This document shows, piece after piece, positions 19,140-27,098 of a stretch of DNA of 64,000 nucleotides. Source of the DNA: Mesorhizobium sp. SARCC-RB16n (GTDB lineage: Bacteria > Pseudomonadota > Alphaproteobacteria > Rhizobiales > Rhizobiaceae). The stretch covers positions 30,129 through 94,128 of the forward strand of contig NZ_ML703297.1 of NCBI RefSeq assembly GCF_008520305.1, given 5' to 3'. The first letter of the stretch is position 1, and every line of letters begins with the position of its first letter. The notes below the pieces were generated by a model. It was not told where the DNA came from and made no database searches. It saw nothing but the letters and a program-made list of their open reading frames with translations. The translations under genes and the position numbers were made by a program.

Positions 19140-19739
19140 TCACTCGGGGTCGTAGTGGGTGACGTAGTGGAGTTCGCGGAGGGCGGGAATGACGAGGGCG
19201 ATATCTTTGTACGCCTCGTGCTCGATGAGGCGCGCGGTCTCGGGCCCCGGCCTGGGCTTGCCGAGGACAGGCCTTCCCTTTTTGTCGACGCAGTAGATCA
19301 GGATCGGCAGCAGCAGGCCGTGGTTGGGGTTGTTGAGGTCGAGGAGCGATTTCCATTTTTTGATGTTGAGATTCATGGCCGCGTAGAACCCCTGGCACCA
19401 CGGCCGTGGGTCGACGCCGCCGCTGGATTTGGTGGCGAACCGGGGCGCATAATCCTGCGGTCTGTCGAAGAGCGTCTCGTTGATCCGGTTGTGGATCCTG
19501 GCCATGCTGGCAGACACGGCGTGATCGGTTGCAGAGCCTTTGGCCAGGATGTCCCGCGGCAATCCCATGACCGGGCACATCCAGTCTTGCGGGTCCGCGA
19601 ACCGCGGCCCGGTGACCGCCGCCGTTACGAACCCATCCAGCGCCGACATGGTCCGCACCAGCGGGCGGGGGTTGGTCTTGGCGGCCATCCAGGCCTCGAG
19701 CGCCTCATCCGACAGCGCCATGTCGTCGATCGCGCTCAT
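19140..19739 (-). CDS. UPF0149 (YecA/YgfB-like) protein carried by IS66
   Basis: A protein of about 199 residues that starts with MSAIDDMALSDEALEAWMAA and has the MDWMCPVMGLP-like DWMCPVMGLP stretch of the UPF0149 family. The ATG at 19739 overlaps the tnpC stop codon (ATGA), so it is translationally coupled to the transposase gene. Such passengers are common behind tnpC in rhizobial IS66 elements; the function is not known. Its C-terminus does not show an SEC-C type metal motif. Confidence 0.7.
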   Translation of the reverse strand: MSAIDDMALSDEALEAWMAAKTNPRPLVRTMSALDGFVTAAVTGPRFADPQDWMCPVMGLPRDILAKGSATDHAVSASMARIHNRINETLFDRPQDYAPRFATKSSGGVDPRPWCQGFYAAMNLNIKKWKSLLDLNNPNHGLLLPILIYCVDKKGRPVLGKPRPGPETARLIEHEAYKDIALVIPALRELHYVTHYDPE

Positions 19740-21296
19740 GCCGCCAAGGGGAGCGGCATCTCTTGGCGGCGCACCCAGTTCCATGGCATCAGCTCATCCC
19801 AGCGCGAGGCTGGCCAGTCGTTCTGGATGCGCTCGATGACATCGGCCATGTAGGCTTCGGCATCGACGCTGCAGAGCTTGCAGGTCTCGATGATGCTGAG
19901 CACGACCGCGGATCGCTCGGCCGCGGTGAAGTTGCCCGAGAAAACCCAATTGCGCCCGCCGACCGTAAATCCACGAATCGCCCGCTCCGCAATCAGGTTG
20001 TCTGGCTCGAGCTTGCCGTCGTAGAGGAAGCGATTGAACGCGCGCCATCGCTTGGTGCCATAAGCGAAGGCCTTCGCGATATCGGCATGGCGCGACAAAC
20101 CGTTGGCCTGGCGCGTGAGCTGTCGTCGCAGCGCCCGAACCAGGGGTCGGGTCCGTCTTCGTCGTGCGGCCAATCGCTCGGCGGGCGGGAGCCCCCGTAT
20201 CTCTTCCTCGATCCGGTAGATCGCCTGGATACCGGCCATGGCCGTCGTGCTGAGCTCGGTCGGCTGACTGTCGTGAACGTCGAATATCTTGCGACGCAGA
20301 TGGGCCAGGCAGGCAGCTTCCCGAATGGCGCCGCCTTTGTAGATCTGGTTGTAGCCACTGAATCCGTCGGCCTGGAGTGTGCCGGCAAATCCGGCGAGCT
20401 CGCTCATCACGCTCTCGCCGGCGCGGCCCATGGTGGCGCGATACCAGGCGATCGGCGGCTCCTGCGAACCCGAGTTGCGGTCGTCGGCGACGTAAACCCA
20501 GAGCGCGCCCTTGTGCGTCTTGCCGGTGCCGGGCGCCAGGATCGGAAGCCGCGTGTCGTCGGTATGCAACTTGGTGCGGGTACGACCGATCTCACGAATG
20601 CGGTTGTAGATCGGATCGAGCAAGGCGGCGGCATAGCCGGCGCTGCGCGCAAGCGTGGATCGCTCGATATCGACGCCCTTGGCGGCCATCATCTGGGTCT
20701 GACGGTAGCACGGCAGGTGATAACCCCACTTCCATGGGCGAGCGCGGCATAGCTGAGCTTGCCGCGTGCAATGGCCTTGGCCGGTGCCGGCGCCTGAACG
20801 ATTTTATCGCAGGTCCGGCAGCTGTACTTGGGTCGAACGGTCTCGATCACCTGCCAGGCCTGGACGACCAGGTCGAGCATCTCGTCGCTATCTTCGCCCA
20901 TGGCGCGCAGAGGGGGCAGCACGCGCAAGACGGCTCGCGAAGGATCCGCTTGCGCGGCAGGTTGGGGTTGAGCTTGCGCACTGGCAGCACCCGGACCTTG
21001 TCGGTGTCGGCGACGATGGGCAGCTCGATATTGGGCACGCCGGCGGCGAAATCGGTCTCGAGATCTTCGAGCTCGAGCAGCATCTGGCCCAGCTTCTCGG
21101 ACGAGCGTCCGAAGGCCTTGCGGTTGAAGCGATCGATCCGCAGCTGCAGGCGCTGGATGCGAAGTGCGGCCTCCGCGCGCTCTCTGCGCAGCTGCTCATC
21201 GCGTTCGGCGATGGTGATGTCACGGGCAGAAACGGCCGCCTACAGAAGCGCGATCCGGGCGAGGAAATCAGCGGTTGAGGGAGCTTGTTCCGACAC
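19736..21296 (-). pseudogene. tnpC: IS66 transposase TnpC, frameshifted
   Basis: The transposase core is readable in order: an N-terminal coiled segment (SARDITIAERDEQLRRERAE), the zinc-finger-like YSCRTCDKIVQAPAPAKAI, and the catalytic part with KLHTDDTRLPILAPGTGKT, FAGTLQADGFSGYNQIYKGG and NLIAERAIRGFTVGGRNW. A TAG stop at 21240-21242 interrupts the N-terminal region after LARIALL, and the frame changes near 20935 and again near 20730. These lesions should abolish activity. Confidence 0.85.
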
Positions 21297-21368
21297 CCAA
21301 ATTACATACCCCAAAGACTTCCGTTACGGAAGCAAAATCGACACAAAATCAATAAGAAACGAGCAAAA

Positions 21369-21719
21369 TTAGCCAGCCAGACGCGGCCGATAAGTCTTGC
21401 TCGGTCGGCGCCAGTCGATCCCTTCTAGAAGCAGCGAAAGCTCCGCCTTGGTAAGCGAAACGGCGACCTGATCCTTTGTGGCTGGCCAGGCAAAACAGCC
21501 ATCGGTCAGTCGCTTTGTGAACATGCAGAACCCCTGGTCGTCATGCGCCAAAATTTTTATGATATGACCCTTGCGTCCCCGGAAGCAGAAGATCGCGCCA
21601 GTGTGCGGATTGAGCGCGAGCACCTGCTGCACCATCCGCGCGAGGCTATTGATCCCGCGGCGCATATCGGTCGCGCCGCAGCACAAGTAAATCTGGTCGG
21701 TCGGCACCACCGTGATCAC
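21369..21719 (-). CDS. tnpB: IS66 accessory protein TnpB
   Basis: A 116-residue protein with the TnpB (IS66 Orf2) signature: IYLCCGATDMRRGINSLARM, FCFRGRKGHIIKILAHDDQG and the C-terminal LLLEGIDWRRP. The GTG at 21719 overlaps the tnpA stop codon, as usual in IS66. It is needed for transposition together with TnpA and TnpC; here it looks intact but its TnpC is broken. Confidence 0.9.
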   Translation of the reverse strand: MITVVPTDQIYLCCGATDMRRGINSLARMVQQVLALNPHTGAIFCFRGRKGHIIKILAHDDQGFCMFTKRLTDGCFAWPATKDQVAVSLTKAELSLLLEGIDWRRPSKTYRPRLAG

Positions 21720-22138
21720 CTGGTCAACTCCGCCAGGACGATGCTCAGCGCTGTCGGATCGACGGTCCCGTCGATCCGCAATCGCGCACCGCTCGGCTTG
21801 CCGGCCGGGTCCGGGCAATAGGCGGCGGGCCGGTCGACCTCAGGCAGATCGTTGACCTCGATCCGTGCGAAGGTCGCCATCGCCTGGTCGGCATCGAGCT
21901 CGCCGCCGGCCATCTGCTTGCGCCACGCATAGAGCTGCGAAGGAGCTACGCCGAACGCTTGCGCGACCTCGGTCACCGAAGACCCCGCCGCGTTCGCAAG
22001 GTCGACCAGCGCGCGCTTCTCCGCGCAACTCCACAGCCTCCGTCGCCGCGCGCGCCCGGGCATCGTTGCACAATCTTCAGCCGCCGCGGCGCCGCTGATC
22101 TCGGCGACTACATCGCCTTCTGCATGTTCCAATGTCAT
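21716..22138 (-). CDS. tnpA: IS66 TnpA (helix-turn-helix protein)
   Basis: A 140-residue protein with an N-terminal HTH of the IS66/IS3 Orf A type: WSCAEKRALVDLANAAGSSV followed by TEVAQAFGVAPSQLYAWRKQ. The C-terminal half is family-variable. It is the first gene of the element, 56 bases inside the inverted repeat at 22194, and overlaps tnpB by four bases. Confidence 0.88.
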   Translation of the reverse strand: MTLEHAEGDVVAEISGAAAAEDCATMPGRARRRRLWSCAEKRALVDLANAAGSSVTEVAQAFGVAPSQLYAWRKQMAGGELDADQAMATFARIEVNDLPEVDRPAAYCPDPAGKPSGARLRIDGTVDPTALSIVLAELTR

Positions 22139-22194
22139 GGCGCGAAAGCTCCATGTTCATCGGCCTATTGCAAGGTGCCTTGATGCATCGCTTA

Positions 22195-22430
22195 CCTTCA
22201 TGTGGCGGATCGCTGATGAGATCAAGCCATCGCCAAAATCCTCCAAAAGCGCCAGGGCCCGATCCGACGTAGGCATGCCAGAGATGACACCTCACGCTTT
22301 CAAGCACGGCGACTGCCGCAGGTGCTGCCGCATTGAACTGCGCAGGCAGGCCTCGCGCCATCTGTTGCAGGACGGTGATGCGCATTGTGATCTGAAAGTA
22401 GTCGAGGACGTGCTCGGCATTAGGACGCAT
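22195..22430 (-). pseudogene. ISKra4-like transposase remnant, upstream piece
   Basis: On the minus strand the frame reads AEHVLDYFQITMRITVLQQM, then LESVRCHLWHAYVGSG and FWRWLDLISDPPHE, matching the DWFHITMR and KWHLWHG elements of ISKra4-type transposases. It continues in phase into 19061-18888 when the IS66 element is removed. Neither a proper start nor the N-terminal half was found, so it was already decayed before or after the IS66 insertion. Confidence 0.6.
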
Positions 22431-22476
22431 GTACCGTTAGAGGTCACTCAGGTAGCAGGCGCCATCTGAGCGCCGA

Positions 22477-22592
22477 TGTCCTGAACCCGACAAAGCACGC
22501 CGACACCTGACAGCGGGCACGCCGGCATTCATGGGTTGATCACCCTCGTTAAAGCATGTGCGACCTCGTTCCGCGAGTGGCACGCCGATTGC
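22477..22592 (+). promoter_or_regulatory. NifA upstream activator site and sigma-54 promoter
   Basis: TGTCCTGAACCCGACA at 22477-22492 is an exact TGT-N10-ACA NifA site. TGGCACGCCGATTGC at 22578-22592 matches the sigma-54 consensus TGGCACG-N4-TTGC exactly. The distance of 85 bases between them is in the normal range for DNA-looping activation. The methyltransferase ATG lies 37 bases after the -12 element. NifA control is therefore a strong inference. Confidence 0.85.
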
Positions 22593-22629
22593 GCGGATAA
22601 TGAGGCAGACGCAATATGGAGATAGACCT

Positions 22630-23430
22630 ATGAAACTCACTTCCGGCTATCAGGCCTTTTGGGATGCCGCCCACGAGAACTATCCCGATCATATAAAACC
22701 AGGCGGACTTCTTGATCAGGGGTGGCAAGATTTCCTTCCTGACTGGCCAGGAATGTGTGACACCATCAGCAACGTCCTGAATGCTGATCATTCTGACCGC
22801 TTTGCGAAGCCGTCCGATCGGGTATGGATGCAGACTCTCTTCCCATGGAGTGCTGACAAGCGCGCCACAAAAGCTGGCGCCTTAGCAAAGACTTATAAAG
22901 GGCTGATACTTCTCAAGCTTCCTTTTGACCTAGCTTTATATCCACGGCTCATTTGGGAACTTCAGCCAAGAACAATTCTAGAACTCGGGTCATATCAGGG
23001 TGGCAGTGGGCTATGGTTTGCTGATAACATGTCGGTGCTCTGTGATATACCCGGTGAAGTTCACTCCTTTGATTTGTATACGAAATGCGTTCATGAAAAC
23101 GCAAAAAAGCATCCATTGCTGACCTTTCATCAAGTAGACATATCTGACGTCGCTAACTTCGATGAAAATTTGCTGGCGAGGCTGCCGCATCCCTGGCTTG
23201 TGGTTGACGATGCGCACGTGAAGATATTCTCAATATTTAGTTACTTGAACAGGTTTATGTCGTCTGGCGATTACTATGTAATAGAGGATAATAGTGCGGT
23301 AGTAAATCACGAGGTTATAGATGGATTTAGATTGATAGAAGAATCAGGTTTCCTGATAGATACCTATTACACCGACGCGTTCGGGATTAATGTTACTTGT
23401 GCGCCAAATGCGTGGCTTCGAAAGTCGTAG
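22630..23430 (+). CDS. CmcI / cephalosporin-hydroxylase-family SAM-dependent methyltransferase
   Basis: A 266-residue protein with the CmcI-like methyltransferase fold. LPFDLALYPRLIWELQP leads into the SAM-binding motif TILELGSYQGGSGLWFADNM, followed by GEVHSFDLYTK and the metal/active-site stretch HPWLVVDDAHVK and GDYYVIEDN. Relatives methylate sugars, hydroxy groups or small metabolites; the acceptor is unknown. The gene is richer in A and T than its neighbours, suggesting separate transfer. ATG 22630 is chosen because an earlier ATG-frame start would lie inside the sigma-54 promoter. NifA/sigma-54 control points to expression in nodules. Confidence 0.8.
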   Translation: MKLTSGYQAFWDAAHENYPDHIKPGGLLDQGWQDFLPDWPGMCDTISNVLNADHSDRFAKPSDRVWMQTLFPWSADKRATKAGALAKTYKGLILLKLPFDLALYPRLIWELQPRTILELGSYQGGSGLWFADNMSVLCDIPGEVHSFDLYTKCVHENAKKHPLLTFHQVDISDVANFDENLLARLPHPWLVVDDAHVKIFSIFSYLNRFMSSGDYYVIEDNSAVVNHEVIDGFRLIEESGFLIDTYYTDAFGINVTCAPNAWLRKS

Positions 23431-23628
23431 CTTGGCTCTGAGAGAGAGCTTCGCTCGTAACCCAGGCAGGACGTAGCTCGACCGGAGTTGCTGTCGACGG
23501 GGCGATCCATAGGGATAGCGCCGTCGGTGATCGCGGCCGGTTAGACGCCATGACCGAGGCGTGAGCGGCGTAGCCGCGCCAGTGAGTTTTGAGGACTCGC
23601 CCTTACTCACGAGTTCGACCCACGCGGG

Positions 23629-23644
23629 TGGCAAGAAATTTGCT
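23629..23644 (+). promoter_or_regulatory. Candidate sigma-54 promoter
   Basis: TGGCAAGAAATTTGCT matches the -24/-12 consensus with one change (A for C at the sixth base) and correct GG-N10-GC spacing. It ends 53 bases before the Ldh-family gene. No TGT-N10-ACA site was found in the 250 bases upstream, so the activator is unclear; the site of the preceding gene is over 1 kb away. Confidence 0.6.
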
Positions 23645-23697
23645 AGGGGTGTTACGCCGCCTGATGGTCGTGATGGGCCTGAATCGAGGAAACGTTC

Positions 23698-24798
23698 ATG
23701 AGTTCAACCGAAGACCTACGGCTGGGTGAACCGCACGAAGGGCGCTTTTTGGTGGTGGAGCCCGACCGTCTCACCCGCATATGCGCGGCGCTGTTGAAAG
23801 CAGCCGGCGCTTCAGAGGACGAAGCGCAAGCAGTCGCCACCGGCTGCGTCAACGCCAACCTGGCTGGCCATGATTCTCATGGAGTGATCGCCATTCCAGG
23901 CTACATCGACAGCCTGAAGGCAGGGGATATCGTGCCGGGTGCAGAGTGGACAATTGTGCGAGAATCCCCCACCACGGCTGTTATCGATGGCAATTGGGGT
24001 TTTGGTTTTCATGTCAACACTAAGGCGATGGCGCTCTTGATCGAAAAAGCAAAGACCGCGAACGTCGCGGCGTGCACAGTCTTCAGGCAGAGCCATGTTG
24101 GACGGCTAGCCGCGTATCCTTTGATGGCGGTAAGCGCCGGCATGATCGGGTTTGCGGTCGCTGGTTCCGGTAGCTTTCCCGATTGTGTCGCGCCCTTCGG
24201 TGGACGTGAGGCGCGGCTTGGAACCAACCCCATCTCGATCGGGGTGCCCTCCAATCTCCAAGCCCCATTTCTGCTCGACATGGCAACCTCAGCCGCTGCC
24301 GCCGGCAAGCTTGAACTGGCGATCGCGCGCCGTGAGAAAATTCCCGAGGGCTGGTTGATCGATGCCGAGGGTCGCCCCACGACCAACCCCCACGACTATC
24401 GCAAGGGCGGGGTGCTACTGCCGCTCGGCGGACCCGAGGGTTACAAGGGCAGCGGCCTCGCTGCAATCGTGGAACTGTTATGCGGACTGCTGCCAGATCC
24501 TGGTTTCGGGCCCCAGTCGAGCGGCCGGGAGAATTTAGGCTGTTTTATGGCTGTCTTCAACGTGGCTGCGTTCTGCCCGCTTAACAAATTCAAACATGAG
24601 GTCGCCGAGTTCGCGCGGTACCTTAAATCGGCGACGCCGTCGGAAGGCTCGCCCGGCGTGTTCTACCCCGGCGAGATCGGATATTTGCGCGCACAGAAGC
24701 GCATGGCAAACGGCATTGAGATAGAGAAAGCGACCTGGGACAAGCTGCGCACGCTGGCGCGTAATTACAGGCTTGCCGGAGAACTTGATCTCGCCTGA
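23698..24798 (+). CDS. Ldh family (malate / L-lactate / sulfolactate type) NAD(P)-dependent dehydrogenase
   Basis: A 366-residue oxidoreductase of the YlbC/MDH-2 fold, unrelated to classical Rossmann malate dehydrogenases. Typical stretches are ANLAGHDSHGVIAIPGYIDS (catalytic His), TVFRQSHVGRLAAYPLMA, LGTNPISIGVPSN, LDMATSAAAAGKLELA and GPEGYKGSGLAAIVELL. Members reduce or oxidise 2-oxo or 2-hydroxy acids, ureidoglycolate, or cyclic imines such as piperideine-2-carboxylate. The substrate here is open. A sigma-54-like promoter precedes it. Confidence 0.88.
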   Translation: MSSTEDLRLGEPHEGRFLVVEPDRLTRICAALLKAAGASEDEAQAVATGCVNANLAGHDSHGVIAIPGYIDSLKAGDIVPGAEWTIVRESPTTAVIDGNWGFGFHVNTKAMALLIEKAKTANVAACTVFRQSHVGRLAAYPLMAVSAGMIGFAVAGSGSFPDCVAPFGGREARLGTNPISIGVPSNLQAPFLLDMATSAAAAGKLELAIARREKIPEGWLIDAEGRPTTNPHDYRKGGVLLPLGGPEGYKGSGLAAIVELLCGLLPDPGFGPQSSGRENLGCFMAVFNVAAFCPLNKFKHEVAEFARYLKSATPSEGSPGVFYPGEIGYLRAQKRMANGIEIEKATWDKLRTLARNYRLAGELDLA

Positions 24799-25234
24799 AA
24801 TGTATGACGTGGCGAAGGATGAAGGTCGGGTTTGACGCACATTGGCGTAATACCAGCGCCGTGCGCGTGTGCGGTAAGAGCCGGCGGAGCGTTCGTCTGC
24901 CGCTGCCCAGGAGGTCGGCGACGCGGCGTTTGACACATAAATCAAGAACGGGCGGCCGATGGTGGTGGAAGATCGGCTGTTCTGCGATCGAAGACGCTCT
25001 ATCGCCCGTTCACGACGTCCTCTTCGATCTCGCATATCGTCGACCGCGCCTTGCGACGGGCCGGCGTCGAGGATCCCCCGCAACAATCCGCTTTCATTGG
25101 TTCGTCCCCAGTCTGACTATGAACAAGACTGCGTATTCCAATGAAACCGGACGGTGATTCCGGGACGAAACCGGACGCGTCCGGCTTTTGATCGGAATGC
25201 CGTCCGATAAATCGTCGGAATCTGCACAAGACCT
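24799..25234 (+). other. Non-coding or decayed stretch
   Basis: No intact gene is supported. Short open frames exist on both strands, but none shows a conserved motif. The CGxCC-rich segment around 25130-25200 contains repeats of CGGGACGAAACCGGACG-like sequence that could be the end of a lost insertion sequence; I could not assign it. Confidence 0.4.
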
Positions 25235-25371
25235 TGTTCTGAATCTAACATTAGCCCCACATTCCTAGTGCTTTGCGGGAAAGTTTTCGCACCATCCTTG
25301 GATGGCTTGAGGAAAGCGATTGTAAATCAGTTACCTAGCTGGACGTTTTCTCCGTCGGCACATCCCTTGCA
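25235..25371 (+). promoter_or_regulatory. NifA upstream activator site and sigma-54 promoter
   Basis: TGTTCTGAATCTAACA at 25235-25250 is an exact TGT-N10-ACA site. CGGCACATCCCTTGCA at 25356-25371 fits the -24/-12 consensus with GG-N10-GC spacing; only the first base and the G after CAC differ. The spacing of 105 bases and the distance of 45 bases to the LLM monooxygenase start match known nif-type promoters. Confidence 0.8.
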
Positions 25372-25416
25372 ATGAGAACAGCATATATATCAAAAGCCAA
25401 ATTGTAGGAGTCCAGA

Positions 25417-26709
25417 ATGTCTCGCCAGATGAAGTTTGTAGCGTTTCTCTTGGCGGGGCCAACTTGCCATCATCATGCCATGTGGCGCCATCCGCAAACA
25501 GAGAATCGGTTTCTCGACCCCGCGTTCTGGGAAACGCTGGGGAGAACGCTCGAGGCCGGCAGATTTGACGGACTATTCTTCGCGGATGTTCTCTCTTTCC
25601 ATAACGAAACCACTATGGCGCGAGGCGGGCAGATGTCGCTGCTTGATCCTGTCCCGCTAGTGGCGATGATGGCGCGGGCGACGTCGCGCATTGGACTCGG
25701 TGTGACATTATCGACGACTTTCCAAGACCCCTATGCGATAGCCCGAGTGCTTTCCTCGCTTGATGTGCTAAGTGGCGGCCGCATCGCCTGGAACATTGTG
25801 ACTTCCTTTAGCGACCTGGATGCGCAGATCTTTGGCGAGGAGGCGCTCCTGCCGCGCAGTGAACGTTACGACCGCGCCGAGGAGGTCCTGAAAGTGTGCC
25901 TCGACTTGTGGACGGGGTGGGCGGACGGCGCGCTCGTCCTTGACAAGGAGAGCGGCGACTTCATTGATGAGGCGAAGGTGCGCCGCACCGAGATCGCCGG
26001 GAAATACGTCGGAGCAAGGGGCGTATTCACCGTCCCACCGAGCCCTCAGGGACACCCGGTCATTATGCAAGCCGGATCGTCACCGCGCGGCCGCGATTTT
26101 GCCGCCAGCCACGCCGAGCTTGTCTTTACGCTTCAGCACTCGTTGCCGGACATGCAGGAATTTTATGCCGAGATGAAGGATCGCGTCGGCAGGGCGGGGC
26201 GAAATCCGGACGATTGCGCCATCCTTGTCTCAGTAGACCCGATCGTCGGCGAAACGAACTCTCTTGCCCGCGAAAAGCAGGCTTACATCAATGACTTGGT
26301 CGACCCTCACGTCGGAATCCCCTTCATGTCTGACCACACCGGGCTCGATTTGTCGCAGTATCCGGTCGACAAGCCAATCATCGACATCCCGGCAGAAACC
26401 GGCTCTCGTGGTTCCTTCGATATCATCCTTCAAGGCACCAAGGCCAACAATCTCACGCTCGGCGAAGCGGCCAAGCATTTCGCCATAAGCGAACTCTGCC
26501 CTCAAGTCGTGGGCACGCCCGAGACCGTGGCCGACCAGCTTCAGGATTTCTTCGAAAATAAGGGCTGTGATGGCTTCATAGTGACGCCCACCGTAATGCC
26601 AGGCTCCTTCGAGGCCTTCACGCGATCGGTCGTCCCGATCCTCCAGAAGCGCGGTCTATTCCGCAAGGAGTATCCGGGCTCCACTCTGAGGGAAACGATC
26701 AAAGCGTAA
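25417..26709 (+). CDS. LLM-class flavin-dependent monooxygenase (NtaA/SnaA/DszA group)
   Basis: A 430-residue protein of the bacterial-luciferase-like superfamily, in the FMN-dependent NtaA/DszA subgroup. Diagnostic parts are FDGLFFADVLSFHN, RIGLGVTLSTTFQDPYAIAR, SGGRIAWNIVTSFSDLDAQI, HPVIMQAGSSPRGRDFAASH and the C-terminal GTPETVADQLQDFFENKGCD. Such enzymes hydroxylate or cleave small organic molecules using reduced FMN from a separate reductase. GGAG precedes the ATG. The gene has a NifA/sigma-54 promoter and lies convergent to a Rieske/reductase pair that could supply electrons in the same pathway. Confidence 0.9.
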   Translation: MSRQMKFVAFLLAGPTCHHHAMWRHPQTENRFLDPAFWETLGRTLEAGRFDGLFFADVLSFHNETTMARGGQMSLLDPVPLVAMMARATSRIGLGVTLSTTFQDPYAIARVLSSLDVLSGGRIAWNIVTSFSDLDAQIFGEEALLPRSERYDRAEEVLKVCLDLWTGWADGALVLDKESGDFIDEAKVRRTEIAGKYVGARGVFTVPPSPQGHPVIMQAGSSPRGRDFAASHAELVFTLQHSLPDMQEFYAEMKDRVGRAGRNPDDCAILVSVDPIVGETNSLAREKQAYINDLVDPHVGIPFMSDHTGLDLSQYPVDKPIIDIPAETGSRGSFDIILQGTKANNLTLGEAAKHFAISELCPQVVGTPETVADQLQDFFENKGCDGFIVTPTVMPGSFEAFTRSVVPILQKRGLFRKEYPGSTLRETIKA

Positions 26710-26774
26710 GCGATCCGATGACGTGACAATTGGAACTACCGAAGCGGCGTTCCGGGTACCGAACTGACCACAGC

Positions 26775-27098
26775 TTAGACGGTCCCTTCGATGAGGACTT
26801 CGACGACATTTTCGCGGATCCTCGTCTCAAAAACGGCAATTGGACAATCGGCAGGTCCTCTGACCACCTGGCCAGTCCTTATGTCGAATTGTGCGCCGTG
26901 CAAAGGACACTCGACCAGTCCATCCTCGAGCCAGCCATCCGTCAATAGAGTATAAGCGTGGCTGCATATGTTATCCGTTGCGTAGACAGCGCCGCTTATT
27001 AAATATATCGCAATTTTCTTTTCCCCAATAACGAATGGATACATCCCATCGGCGTCCAAGTCATCCAGATGGCACAGGCTTACCCAATTCATCGTCAT
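26775..27098 (-). CDS. Rieske-type [2Fe-2S] ferredoxin
   Basis: A 107-residue Rieske ferredoxin, the typical length of dioxygenase electron carriers. The cluster ligands are in NICSHAYTLL (Cys-X-His) and VECPLHGAQFD (Cys-X2-His). It should pass electrons from the adjacent FAD reductase to an oxygenase; no Rieske oxygenase alpha subunit is present in the window, so the partner may be elsewhere. Its ATG overlaps the reductase stop codon (ATGA). Confidence 0.9.
   Translation of the reverse strand: MTMNWVSLCHLDDLDADGMYPFVIGEKKIAIYLISGAVYATDNICSHAYTLLTDGWLEDGLVECPLHGAQFDIRTGQVVRGPADCPIAVFETRIRENVVEVLIEGTV

Larger units (their letters stand above)
19062..22194 (-). mobile_element. IS66-family insertion sequence, degenerate
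   Basis: The ends carry inverted repeats: GTAAGCGTTGCACCAAGGCG at 19062 and, read inward from 22194 on the other strand, GTAAGCGATGCATCAAGGCA. The repeat CTTCATG occurs directly outside both ends (19055-19061 and 22195-22201), an apparent target-site duplication. The element holds tnpA, tnpB and a broken tnpC, plus a UPF0149-type passenger gene, and is about 3.13 kb. It interrupts the ISKra4-like remnant. Several frameshifts in tnpC make it non-autonomous. Confidence 0.9.
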
